64,000 bases of DNA, taken from NCBI RefSeq assembly GCF_029623755.1, contig NZ_CP121106.1, forward strand, positions 2,360,352-2,424,351, given 5' to 3'. This DNA comes from Altererythrobacter sp. CAU 1644. Its GTDB lineage: Bacteria; Pseudomonadota; Alphaproteobacteria; Sphingomonadales; Sphingomonadaceae. Below the pieces are notes generated by a model. That model was not told the DNA's origin, did no database searches, and saw only the letters and a program-made list of their open reading frames with translations. Both the position numbers and the translations under genes were made by a program. Positions 30,981-38,910 of the stretch are shown here, in pieces (positions within the stretch are counted from its first letter, which is position 1; every line of letters begins with the position of its first letter).

Positions 30981-31930
30981 ACCGCGCGGCGCTGATTTTC
31001 GCTGGCTTGCTGGCGCTGGCCCTGCCGTTGTCGCTGCTGGCGGGGCGCGTGTGGCTCGATCCGGCAACGACGCCCAACGCTTCGCTTATCCTGATGGAAT
31101 TGCGGCTGCCGCGTGCGATCCTGGCGATCGTCGTGGGCGCCGGGCTGGGAGCCGCGGGCGCGGCGATGCAGGGCTTCCTGCGCAACCCGCTGGCCGATCC
31201 TGGACTGTTCGGGATAGCCCCGATGGCGGCGCTCGGCGCAGTCGCGAGCCTGTGGTTCGGCTATGCGGCGAGCGCCTGGCTGCTTCCTGCCTTCGCGCTG
31301 GTCGGGGCCGGGGCCGGCATGGCCCTGCTCGCCTTGATCGCCGGACGGAGCGGCGGGATCGCGCTGTTCACGCTGGCGGGATTGATGATCGCCAGCCTTG
31401 CCGGGGCGCTGACCGCGCTGGCGATCACCACCAGCGCCAACGCCTTTGCCATGAGCGAGATCGTATTGTGGCTCAACGGCGCGCTGACCGACCGTAGCTG
31501 GCGCGAAGTGACGATCGCGGCGCCGCTCGTTGCCGTCGGCATCGCCCTGCTGGCGCTGGCTGCGCGGCCGCTCGACGCGCTCACACTGGGCGCTGATGCC
31601 GCGCGTTCGCTGGGCGTCGACACCGGCAGGCTGCTCTTGCTGCTGGTCGCGGGGGTGGGGCTGACCGTCGGTGCGGGGGTCGCGGTCGCCGGGATCATCG
31701 GTTTCGTCGGGCTGATCGTCCCGCATCTCGTCCGCCCGCTGACCGATCGCCTGCCCTCAAGCCTGCTCCTGCCGAGCGCGCTGGCCGGGGCGCTGCTGGT
31801 GCTGGTGGCCGACAGCGTCGTCCGGGTCCTGCCGCTGGTGACCGAGCTGCGGCTCGGCATTGCGCTCAGCCTGATCGGCGCGCCGTTCTTCCTGTGGCTG
31901 CTCGTCCGGATGAGGAGGGGCCGCGTATGA
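30977..31930 (+). CDS. ABC importer permease, FecCD/BtuC family
   Basis: The 317-aa protein has about ten TM helices and the FecCD-family landmarks RLPRAILAIVVGAGLGAAGAAMQGFLRNPLADPG (residues 38-71, where the loop contacts the ATPase) and GFVGLIVPHLVRPLTD. The start is the GTG at 30977 whose last two bases overlap the stop of the binding-protein gene (GTGA). An upstream ATG would overlap that gene by 67 nt and is rejected. It forms the membrane pore of the importer. Confidence 0.9.
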   Translation: MNRAALIFAGLLALALPLSLLAGRVWLDPATTPNASLILMELRLPRAILAIVVGAGLGAAGAAMQGFLRNPLADPGLFGIAPMAALGAVASLWFGYAASAWLLPAFALVGAGAGMALLALIAGRSGGIALFTLAGLMIASLAGALTALAITTSANAFAMSEIVLWLNGALTDRSWREVTIAAPLVAVGIALLALAARPLDALTLGADAARSLGVDTGRLLLLLVAGVGLTVGAGVAVAGIIGFVGLIVPHLVRPLTDRLPSSLLLPSALAGALLVLVADSVVRVLPLVTELRLGIALSLIGAPFFLWLLVRMRRGRV

Positions 31931-32667
31931 CGCTCGCCTGCGAAAACCTCACGCTTGCCCGCGCCGATGCGGAAGTGCTGCACGGCATCAGCGCAACGCT
32001 CTCCACCGGGCAGATCACCGCCATCTGCGGGCCGAACGGTGCGGGCAAGTCGAGCCTGCTGATGGCGCTCGCGGGCCTGTTGGCGCCGGGATCGGGATCG
32101 GTCACGCTCGGCGGCAGCGCGCTTGGTGCCCTCCATCCGCAGAAACGCGCGCAGCAGGTCGGCTATCTCCCGCAAAGTGGCGAAGTGGCCTGGGACCTGT
32201 CGGTCGGCAATCTCGTCGCGCTCGGCCGACTGCCGTTTCGTGACCGGGGCGAACGCCAGATCGAGGCGGCGCTCGAAGCCACGCACATGACCGAACTCGC
32301 CGATCGTCCGGTTTCGACGCTGTCGGGCGGGGAGCGGGCGAGGGCGCTGCTGGCCCGGGTGTTCGCCGGAGACCCCGATTGGGTGCTGGCAGACGAGCCG
32401 TTTGCGGCGCTGGACCTCTACCACCAGTTCGAAGTCCTCGCGAGCCTGCGCGTGGCGGCCAGCCTGGGGCGAGGCGTCGTGCTCGTGCTGCATGATCTGG
32501 CGATGGCGATGAACCATGCCGACCGGGTGCTGGTATTGAAAGAGGGCCGCCTGATCGCAGACGGCCCTCCCGAAGAAGCATTGGCGACCGGTGTGATCGC
32601 CGAAGTGTGGGGCGTCTCGGCGCGCTGGCTGGGAGAGCCGGGCGCGCGGGCGCTTGTTACCGGCTGA
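31927..32667 (+). CDS. ABC importer ATPase, BtuD/FepC type
   Basis: The 246-aa ATPase has Walker A (CGPNGAGKSSL, residues about 36-46), signature LSGGERARALLAR, Walker B (WVLADEPFAALD) and the switch histidine (VLVLHDLAMAMNHAD). The ATG at 31927 overlaps the permease stop (ATGA). It completes a three-gene vitamin/metal-chelate importer. Its stop abuts the end of the convergent M3 peptidase gene. Confidence 0.92.
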   Translation: MTLACENLTLARADAEVLHGISATLSTGQITAICGPNGAGKSSLLMALAGLLAPGSGSVTLGGSALGALHPQKRAQQVGYLPQSGEVAWDLSVGNLVALGRLPFRDRGERQIEAALEATHMTELADRPVSTLSGGERARALLARVFAGDPDWVLADEPFAALDLYHQFEVLASLRVAASLGRGVVLVLHDLAMAMNHADRVLVLKEGRLIADGPPEEALATGVIAEVWGVSARWLGEPGARALVTG

Positions 32668-34869
32668 TTATTCGCCGTCCGCCGTGAGCAGGCCGCGCGA
32701 CTTCAGCATCGGCTTCACATCGGGCTCGCGTCCCGCGAAATTGCGGAACATCTCGAAGTAATCCATCGTCCCGCCCTGGCTGATCACCGTGGCGCGGTAA
32801 TGGTCGCCATTGGCGCGCGTCAGCCCGCCATTGTCGAGGAACCACTGGCGGCTGTCCTTGTCGAGCATCTCGGTCCACAGATAGCTGTAGTAGCCCGCGG
32901 AATAGCCCGCCGGCGACGAGAAGATGTGGTTGAAGTAGCTGCTGCGATAGCGCGGCGGGACGAGGTCGATTTCGAGACCCAGTTCTTCAAGCGACTTGCG
33001 CTCGAACGCATCGACTTCCTCGACCGTGTCGATCGCGGCAGCCTGTTCGGGCGTCAGCGCGTGCCACTTCATGTCGAGCAACGCCGCCTCGACGGTCTCG
33101 CCGAAGTCGTAGCCCTGGTTGAACTTGGCCGTGGCCTGGATCTTCTCGACCATTTCCAGCGGCAGGGTTTCGCCCGTCTGGTAGTGCTTCGCATAGTTCT
33201 GCAGCACTTCGGGATAGGTCGCCCACATCTCGTTCACCTGGCTCGGATACTCGACGAAGTCGCGTGCCGTGGCCGTGCCCGAAAGGCTGACGTATTTCTG
33301 GTTGGCGAAGAAGCCGTGCAGCGCATGGCCGAATTCGTGGAAGGTCGTCTCGACATTGTCGAAATCGACCAGCTGAACTTCTCCCTCGGGTGCCTTAGGG
33401 ATGTTGAGCACGTTGTAGATCACCGGCTTGGTGCCCCACAGGTGGCTCTGGTCAACGAAGTTGTTCATCCAGGCGCCGCCGCGCTTCGACGGACGCTGGA
33501 ACGGGTCGAAGTAGAAGATGCCCAGTTCGCTGCCGTCGCGGTCGAACACGGTGTAGGTCCACACGTCCGGGTGATAGACCGGCAGATCGGTGCGACGCTC
33601 GAAATTGAGGCCGTAGAGCTTGTTCGCGGCAAAGAAGACGCCGTCTTCCAGCACCTTCTCGAGCTGGAAATAGGGCTTCACGCTGCTTTCGTCGAAAGCG
33701 AACTTCTCCGCCTTCACCTTTTCCGCATAGACGTTCCAGTCCCACGGCTGCACCGAGAAGTTCTTGCCCTCGGCCGCGATCATCGCGTTGATCTCCGCAG
33801 CCTCGCGGCGCTGGGTCTCGGCAATCGCGGGAACCATCTGCTCCATGAAGCCGATCGCCGTGGCTGGCTTCTGCGCCATGCGGTCGTACATTGTGTAGCT
33901 GGCCCAGCTATCCTCGCCGAACAAGGCCGCCTTCTCGGCACGGAGCTGGGCAATCTTGGCCAGCAGCAGGCGGGTGTCGTTCTCGTCGCCCGAATCCGCG
34001 CGATTGAAGCTGGCCTTGAACAGCTTTTCGCGGGTTTCGCGGTTCTTCAGGCTCGGGTTGAGCGGATGGCGCGTGGTGTTCTGCAGCGCGATGGCGAACT
34101 TGCCCTCGTGCCCCTTCTCGGCGGCGAGCTTGGCAGCAGCGTCGATCTCGGCATCGGTGAGGCCGTCGAGGTCGCTCCGGTTGTCCAAGATCAGGGCATT
34201 ATCGACGGTCGCCTCGCGGACCTTCTGGCTGAATTCGGTGGTCAGCACCGAAAGCTGCGTGTTAATGGCCTTGACCTGCTCGCGCTGCTGCTCGGTCAGC
34301 AGCGCCCCGGCATGAACCATGCCCTTGTAGGTTTCTTCCAGCAGCTTTGCGTCTTCGCGCGTCATCGTCATCGCCGCGCGATTGTCGTAGACGGCCTTGA
34401 CCCGGGCAAACAGCTCGGGATTGAGGTTGATCGCGTCGCTATGCGCGGACAGCTTGGGGCTGATCTCGGCGTCGATTTCGTCGAGACGATCGGTGGTGTT
34501 GGCACCGGTCAGCGCGCCGAAAACCGTGCTTACCCGGCTCAGCATGCGGCCCGATTTTTCGAGCGCGACGATGGTGTTCTCGAAGGTTGGCTGGGCAGGA
34601 TTGTCGATAATCGCCTGTACCTCGGCCCGCTCGATGGCCATCCCCTGCTCGAACGCGGGCAGGTAGTCATCTTCGCTGATCTTGGTGAAATCGGGGGCGA
34701 GGAAGGGCAGGGTGCTGTCGGATGCGAAATAGCCGGTTCCCTCAGGAATGGCCGGTGCATAGTCGGCGGCAGCTTCCGCCTGGGCGATCGGATCCATGTT
34801 GTCCCCATAGGTGGCGCAGCCGGCCAGAAGGGCTGCAAACGCGGTGCTGGCCAGAATACGGGCCTTCAT
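32668..34869 (-). CDS. M3 family metallopeptidase (Dcp/oligopeptidase A type), lipoprotein
   Basis: The 733-aa enzyme has a lipoprotein signal (STAFAALLAGCATYG) and the M3 zinc motif TTFHEFGHALHGFF near residue 506, with the distal Glu in the following helix. Members are dipeptidyl carboxypeptidases or oligopeptidases. The lipobox suggests action at the periplasmic side. The ATG at 34869 follows GGAGAG; an upstream in-frame ATG (34902) would bury the signal. It stands alone and converges with the ABC operon. Confidence 0.92.
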   Translation of the reverse strand: MKARILASTAFAALLAGCATYGDNMDPIAQAEAAADYAPAIPEGTGYFASDSTLPFLAPDFTKISEDDYLPAFEQGMAIERAEVQAIIDNPAQPTFENTIVALEKSGRMLSRVSTVFGALTGANTTDRLDEIDAEISPKLSAHSDAINLNPELFARVKAVYDNRAAMTMTREDAKLLEETYKGMVHAGALLTEQQREQVKAINTQLSVLTTEFSQKVREATVDNALILDNRSDLDGLTDAEIDAAAKLAAEKGHEGKFAIALQNTTRHPLNPSLKNRETREKLFKASFNRADSGDENDTRLLLAKIAQLRAEKAALFGEDSWASYTMYDRMAQKPATAIGFMEQMVPAIAETQRREAAEINAMIAAEGKNFSVQPWDWNVYAEKVKAEKFAFDESSVKPYFQLEKVLEDGVFFAANKLYGLNFERRTDLPVYHPDVWTYTVFDRDGSELGIFYFDPFQRPSKRGGAWMNNFVDQSHLWGTKPVIYNVLNIPKAPEGEVQLVDFDNVETTFHEFGHALHGFFANQKYVSLSGTATARDFVEYPSQVNEMWATYPEVLQNYAKHYQTGETLPLEMVEKIQATAKFNQGYDFGETVEAALLDMKWHALTPEQAAAIDTVEEVDAFERKSLEELGLEIDLVPPRYRSSYFNHIFSSPAGYSAGYYSYLWTEMLDKDSRQWFLDNGGLTRANGDHYRATVISQGGTMDYFEMFRNFAGREPDVKPMLKSRGLLTADGE

Positions 34870-35019
34870 AAACTCTCCATTGTTGAGCTGTGCCGGGCTC
34901 ACGGGTGGAGCGGCAAAGCGACCTGAACCTGTTCTAACGCGCGCGACTTGAACAGGAGATTGATTGCAATTGCAACCATCTCGATTGTCGCTGGTGGATG
35001 AACGAGTGGTGCCGATCGA

Positions 35020-35622
35020 TCAATCGACCGGTGGAGGCCCCGCCAGCGCTTCGCTCAGTGCCTGCCGATTGATCGTCACGATGCGCGGTCGACCGCCGCG
35101 TGCATCGGGCCTGAGCCACAGCGCACCCAGCGCGAAGAAGCCGCCGGATTCGCGCTCCACGGTGAGTTGCGACAGCTCGATGGCACCCATCATCGAGAGC
35201 AGTTCCGGATCGAAGATCTCGTCGAAGACCGCCTCGATCGCAGCTGGATCGCTCAGTTCGCGGCGCGCGCCGTTCCGGTCGATATGGAGCAGCGGGATCC
35301 CCACTTCCTGCAGCATGCGCGCCCGGTCGCCGGCCGCGGCGGCGTCGCGGATGGAGGCAATGGCATCGCGGTATTGGCTGGGGGTGGTATCGGTGGCGCA
35401 GGATATTGCGCCGCCCTCAACCAGATCGTTGGCGCGGTCGAAGGCTTCGTCGCGCAATTCCTGGGCGCCCCAGACAAGGAACAGGCAATCCTGGTCCTGA
35501 GCGCGTTCAAGGGTTTCGAGAGCTGACGACTTGCCGTTTGCGGTCGCGCCGTCGCAGCTCGAGAGCAGCGCCGCGGCAGCGATGATTGCGGCAAGGTCAG
35601 GCTTCGTTGCGCGGATCGTCAT
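35020..35622 (-). CDS. Putative lipoprotein of unknown function
   Basis: The 200-aa protein begins with a lipoprotein-type signal (LAAIIAAAALLSSCDG). Two further cysteines occur (QDCLFLVWGAQ and AISCATDTTP). No family is recognised. The start (ATG 35622) lies inside the end of the lysozyme gene, a 26-nt overlap, so both are probably one transcript; it might modulate the lysozyme, but that is only inference from context. Confidence 0.6.
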   Translation of the reverse strand: MTIRATKPDLAAIIAAAALLSSCDGATANGKSSALETLERAQDQDCLFLVWGAQELRDEAFDRANDLVEGGAISCATDTTPSQYRDAIASIRDAAAAGDRARMLQEVGIPLLHIDRNGARRELSDPAAIEAVFDEIFDPELLSMMGAIELSQLTVERESGGFFALGALWLRPDARGGRPRIVTINRQALSEALAGPPPVD

Positions 35623-36349
35623 AGCTTGCGTCCAGGAAGATCTGGGCTCGTCGCTCGCTGCGAAATTCGAGACCTCTCGCCTTCTTCCCCCCTGCATGAT
35701 GGTAATTCAACTCGCTGGCAATGCGCTCGTAGTCTCCGTCTGCGATGGCCGCATTGAGGCGCGGGCTCTTGTCATCCGAGACATTCCCTTCGCCGACGTT
35801 GAAGACGAGGTCGACCAGCGCATCGAATTCATGCTGATAGAGCGGCAGGTTGCCGACCAACCGCTCGACCGCGCGTTCGGCGATAGCGAGGTCTTGCTCG
35901 AGGAAATCGAGAATTCTCTCGTAGCTGACCCCCTGGCCGACGCGCAGGCGGTCGGCCTTGGTAACAAGGTGGCCGACTCCGACGGTCGGATAGCCGGCGA
36001 CGTCGCGGTAGACGACCTCGCGCACGCCCTCTTCCTCGATCAGCGCCTGCTTGAAATCGTCGCTGACGCTCAGTTCCGATGCGGGCATGCGGGTGGTCCA
36101 GGGATCGAACGCATTGGTCGAAATGACCGACTGGCTGGGCGGGGCGGTGTCGATCATGCCCGTGTTCATCGCCATGACACTGGCGGACAGGGCAAAGGCC
36201 GTCCGCCGCCGCTTGTGCCGCGACGGGGCAATGCGCTTCCGTCGGCTTCGTTCGTGCATGCGCTTGATGAGCGCGCGGACGCGGTCGCGCTTGCGCGCCG
36301 ATCCGGGCCCTTTGGCGGGCCGTCGGTTCAGCTTGGCAGTGGGCGGCAC
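35597..36349 (-). CDS. GH24 (T4-type) lysozyme with N-terminal extension
   Basis: The catalytic domain (residues about 95-245) shows the GH24 signature Glu-x8-Asp-x5-Thr: ALIEEEGVREVVYRDVAGYP followed by TVGVGHLVTKAD. It cleaves the glycan backbone of peptidoglycan. The first 60 residues are highly basic (RKRDRVRALIKRMHERSRRK), followed by a modest hydrophobic stretch (AFALSASVMAMNTG), possibly a signal-anchor. Phage endolysins share this domain, but no phage genes flank it, so it may be a domesticated wall hydrolase. Confidence 0.8.
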   Translation of the reverse strand: MPPTAKLNRRPAKGPGSARKRDRVRALIKRMHERSRRKRIAPSRHKRRRTAFALSASVMAMNTGMIDTAPPSQSVISTNAFDPWTTRMPASELSVSDDFKQALIEEEGVREVVYRDVAGYPTVGVGHLVTKADRLRVGQGVSYERILDFLEQDLAIAERAVERLVGNLPLYQHEFDALVDLVFNVGEGNVSDDKSPRLNAAIADGDYERIASELNYHHAGGKKARGLEFRSERRAQIFLDASYDDPRNEA

Positions 36350-36351
36350 GA

Positions 36352-36498
36352 TCAGCCGTTCTCCGCGATGCGGATGCTCACATCGTCACACAACGGCCAT
36401 TGCTCGCGCCGCGTGTCGCGCTGGCGAGCGATCCGCGCTCGGTTGTCATTATCGCCAGTCGTAGGGCGCAAATAGGGGGTGACATAGCCATAGGCCAT
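36352..36498 (-). CDS. Small hypothetical protein upstream of the lysozyme gene
   Basis: A 48-codon frame starting MAYGYVTPYLRP ends 2 nt before the lysozyme ATG, with AAAGG 10 nt ahead of its own ATG. It is basic and rich in Arg/Asp/Asn. It could be a short co-translated protein or a leader peptide. Only its position and coupled spacing support it. Confidence 0.35.
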   Translation of the reverse strand: MAYGYVTPYLRPTTGDNDNRARIARQRDTRREQWPLCDDVSIRIAENG

Positions 36499-36650
36499 GA
36501 AATCCGTGCCTTTCTCTCGTGGGAGCCAACGCGCGCTCGACGCCATGGGGCGGAGCGAGGTTGGCCCCCTGTTTCCGTTCAACTAACCAACGGATCGCAC
36601 AGGGAAAAAGGTCCACGACTCGGCGTGGCTGAGGCACGGGTGAGGGTGGT

Positions 36651-36678
36651 GGCGCGGGAGAGGATGCTCCCCCGCGCC
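36651..36678 (-). terminator. GC-rich hairpin after the downstream M13 peptidase gene
   Basis: GGCGCGGG (36651-36658) and CCCGCGCC (36671-36678) can pair just after the stop of the 36687-38753 gene. There is no T-tract, so it may protect the mRNA 3' end or assist factor-dependent termination. A near copy follows the paralogous gene (38876-38902). Confidence 0.4.
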
Positions 36679-36686
36679 CTCGCTGA

Positions 36687-38753
36687 TTACCAGATGCGCG
36701 CGCGGTCTTCGGGCGCCAGGTACATCTCGTCGTCGGGCGTGATGCCAAAGGCCTCGTACCACGCGTCGACATTGCGCAGCGGCGCGATGGTACGATAGCG
36801 GCCGGGGCTGTGCGGGTCGGTCGTGACCTGGTTGCGCAGCGCGTCTTCGCGCGCCTTGCTCCGCCATACTTGCGCGTAGGCGAGGAAGAAGCGCTGGTCG
36901 CCGGTCAGTCCGTTGATCACCGGGGCTTCCTCGCCGCCGAGCGACTTCTTGTAGGCATCGTAGGCGACGAGCACCCCAGCGAGGTCGGCGATGTTCTCGC
37001 CCATGGTCAGGTCGGGGTTGATGAAGGCGCCGGGGACGACTTCGAACTTGGCGTACTGGTCGCCGAACTTCTTGGCCTCGGCCTGGAAGCGCACGTTGTC
37101 TTCGGGCGTCCACCAGTCCTTGATCGCGCCGGTGGCGTCGATCTTGCGGCCCTGGTCGTCGAAGCCGTGGCTGATTTCGTGGCCGATGACCACGCCGATC
37201 GCGCCGTAGTTGACGGCCGGGTCGGCCCAGGCGTCGAAGAAGGGCGGCTGGAGGATGCCGGCCGGGAACACCATCTTGTTCTCGAGCCCGCCATTGTAGG
37301 CGTTGACCGTCTGCGGGTTCATCGCCCACTTGCTGCGATCGACCGGCTGGCCGAGGTCGCTCATGGCGTAATCGGCGTTGAACTTGGTCGCGGCCACCAT
37401 GTTGTCATAGAGGCTGTCGGGCGTCATCGGGAGCGCCGAGTAATCGCGGAACTCCTTGGGATAGCCGACCATGACGTCCATCTTCTCGAGCTTTTCGAGC
37501 GCGGCGGACTTGGTCGCATCGCTCATCCACTCATTGCCGCGGATCCGGTCGGCCATGGCGAGCTTGAGGTTCTTCACCAGCTCGTCCATCCGCACCTTGG
37601 CGACTTCGGGGAAGTATTCCTCGACATAGCTTTCGCCCACCAGTTCGCCGAGCTGGCCGTCGATCAGGTCGACCGCGCGCTTCCACCGAGCGCGCTGCTC
37701 GCTGACGCCCGAGAGCGTGCTGGTGAACTCGAAGCGGCTGCGATCCATCTTCTTGTTGAGATAGGGCGAGGCCTGGTGGGTGACGCGCGCCTTCTGCCAC
37801 AGCTTGAGCGTCTCGAGGTCGGTGGCGGCATAGAGCGCCGCAATCGCCCGGACCGCGGTGTTGTCGGTCACGATGATGCGGTCCTGCGGCGGGATGTTGT
37901 GGCCCGCGAAGAAGGCATCCCAGTCGACCCCCGGGGCATAGGCGGCCAGTTCGGCGCCCGACATCGGGTTGTTGATCTTGGCGATGTCGCGGGTCTGTTC
38001 GGCGTCCCAGTTGAGCTCGGCGATATAGGTCTCGAAGGCCATCACCCGGCTCGCCGCTTCGCGCGGGTTACGCTCGCCGATGGCGCGGAAGGTGCGCTCG
38101 AGATAGTCGAGATAGGCGCCGCGCTGGCTCGCGAACTTGTCGTTGAAGTAATAATCCTTCTCGGGCAGGCCGAGGCCGCTCGAGAACATCCACAGCGAAT
38201 TGACGGTCGGATCGTCCGGATCGGCATAGGGGGACGCGCCGAACAGCGTGCCGCCGAACTGGTCGTAGGTCGAACCCATGAAGCGGGCGAACTCGGTCTT
38301 GTCCGAAATCGCCTCAACCTCTGCCAGGTCACGCTTCAGCGGGGCGAGGCCGGCCTTCTCGATCGCCGCCTCGTTCATGAAGGAGGTGTAGAGCGCGCCA
38401 TATTGCGTGCCGGCGGGCGCCTGCGTGATGAGGCCATTGACCTGTTCGGTCACGTCCTCGCGCAAATTGTAGAACGAGCCGACCGAAGGGCGGTCGGCCG
38501 GAATCTCGGTCCGATCGAACCACGCGCCCGACGCATAGCGTTCGAAATCGTCGCCCGGGTCGACGGTCAGGTCCCGGGTCGACAGGTCGATGCCGAATTC
38601 GCCGATCTGGGCCTTGCCCGTGACGATGATGTGGTCGGCGCTGGCGCCATTCGCCGCATTCTCTTCCTGGGCGTTCGCCGGTGCGGCAAGGCCGATGGCG
38701 AGCGCTAGCGCGGAGGCGGCAGTGGCACGGGTAATCGAGTATCTAATTCGCAT
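36687..38753 (-). CDS. M13 (neprilysin) family metallopeptidase, copy 1
   Basis: The 688-aa protein has a cleavable signal peptide (ALALAIGLAAPANAQ), the M13 N-terminal domain (SWYNLREDV-type region, GLPEKDYYF) and the zinc site GHEISHGFDDQGRKID, with the distal GENIADLAGV (Glu ligand) and the C-terminal DP-H-SP region (VTTDPHSPGRYR) and an Arg/Trp ending. It degrades small peptides in the periplasm. The adjacent upstream gene is a paralog. The family commonly ends in a C-terminal Trp, as here. Confidence 0.95.
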   Translation of the reverse strand: MRIRYSITRATAASALALAIGLAAPANAQEENAANGASADHIIVTGKAQIGEFGIDLSTRDLTVDPGDDFERYASGAWFDRTEIPADRPSVGSFYNLREDVTEQVNGLITQAPAGTQYGALYTSFMNEAAIEKAGLAPLKRDLAEVEAISDKTEFARFMGSTYDQFGGTLFGASPYADPDDPTVNSLWMFSSGLGLPEKDYYFNDKFASQRGAYLDYLERTFRAIGERNPREAASRVMAFETYIAELNWDAEQTRDIAKINNPMSGAELAAYAPGVDWDAFFAGHNIPPQDRIIVTDNTAVRAIAALYAATDLETLKLWQKARVTHQASPYLNKKMDRSRFEFTSTLSGVSEQRARWKRAVDLIDGQLGELVGESYVEEYFPEVAKVRMDELVKNLKLAMADRIRGNEWMSDATKSAALEKLEKMDVMVGYPKEFRDYSALPMTPDSLYDNMVAATKFNADYAMSDLGQPVDRSKWAMNPQTVNAYNGGLENKMVFPAGILQPPFFDAWADPAVNYGAIGVVIGHEISHGFDDQGRKIDATGAIKDWWTPEDNVRFQAEAKKFGDQYAKFEVVPGAFINPDLTMGENIADLAGVLVAYDAYKKSLGGEEAPVINGLTGDQRFFLAYAQVWRSKAREDALRNQVTTDPHSPGRYRTIAPLRNVDAWYEAFGITPDDEMYLAPEDRARIW

Positions 38754-38875
38754 GGTAGTCCCCTGATTCGAATACGCGGTTCAATAATCGGCGCGTGTTT
38801 GAACAGGGAGTGAAGCTCTGCGAACTGCATGCCTGCATCGGCGGGCATCATGGGCCGAAGTAGGCACGGAAAGGT

Positions 38876-38902
38876 GGCGCGGGACGAATCCGCCCCGCGC
38901 CG
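38876..38902 (-). terminator. GC-rich hairpin after the upstream M13 peptidase gene
   Basis: GGCGCGGG pairs with CCCGCGCC around a 9-10-nt loop immediately downstream of the 38911-41025 gene. The flanks (AGGCACGG, GGTGGCGCGGGA) match those of the hairpin at 36651-36678, indicating that the 3' untranslated region was duplicated together with the gene. Confidence 0.4.
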
Positions 38903-38910
38903 CATGGAAA

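Noticed and set aside
32800..34926. 708-codon plus-strand frame opposite the M3 peptidase
   Set aside because: Antisense shadow; the M3 zinc motif is on the minus strand.
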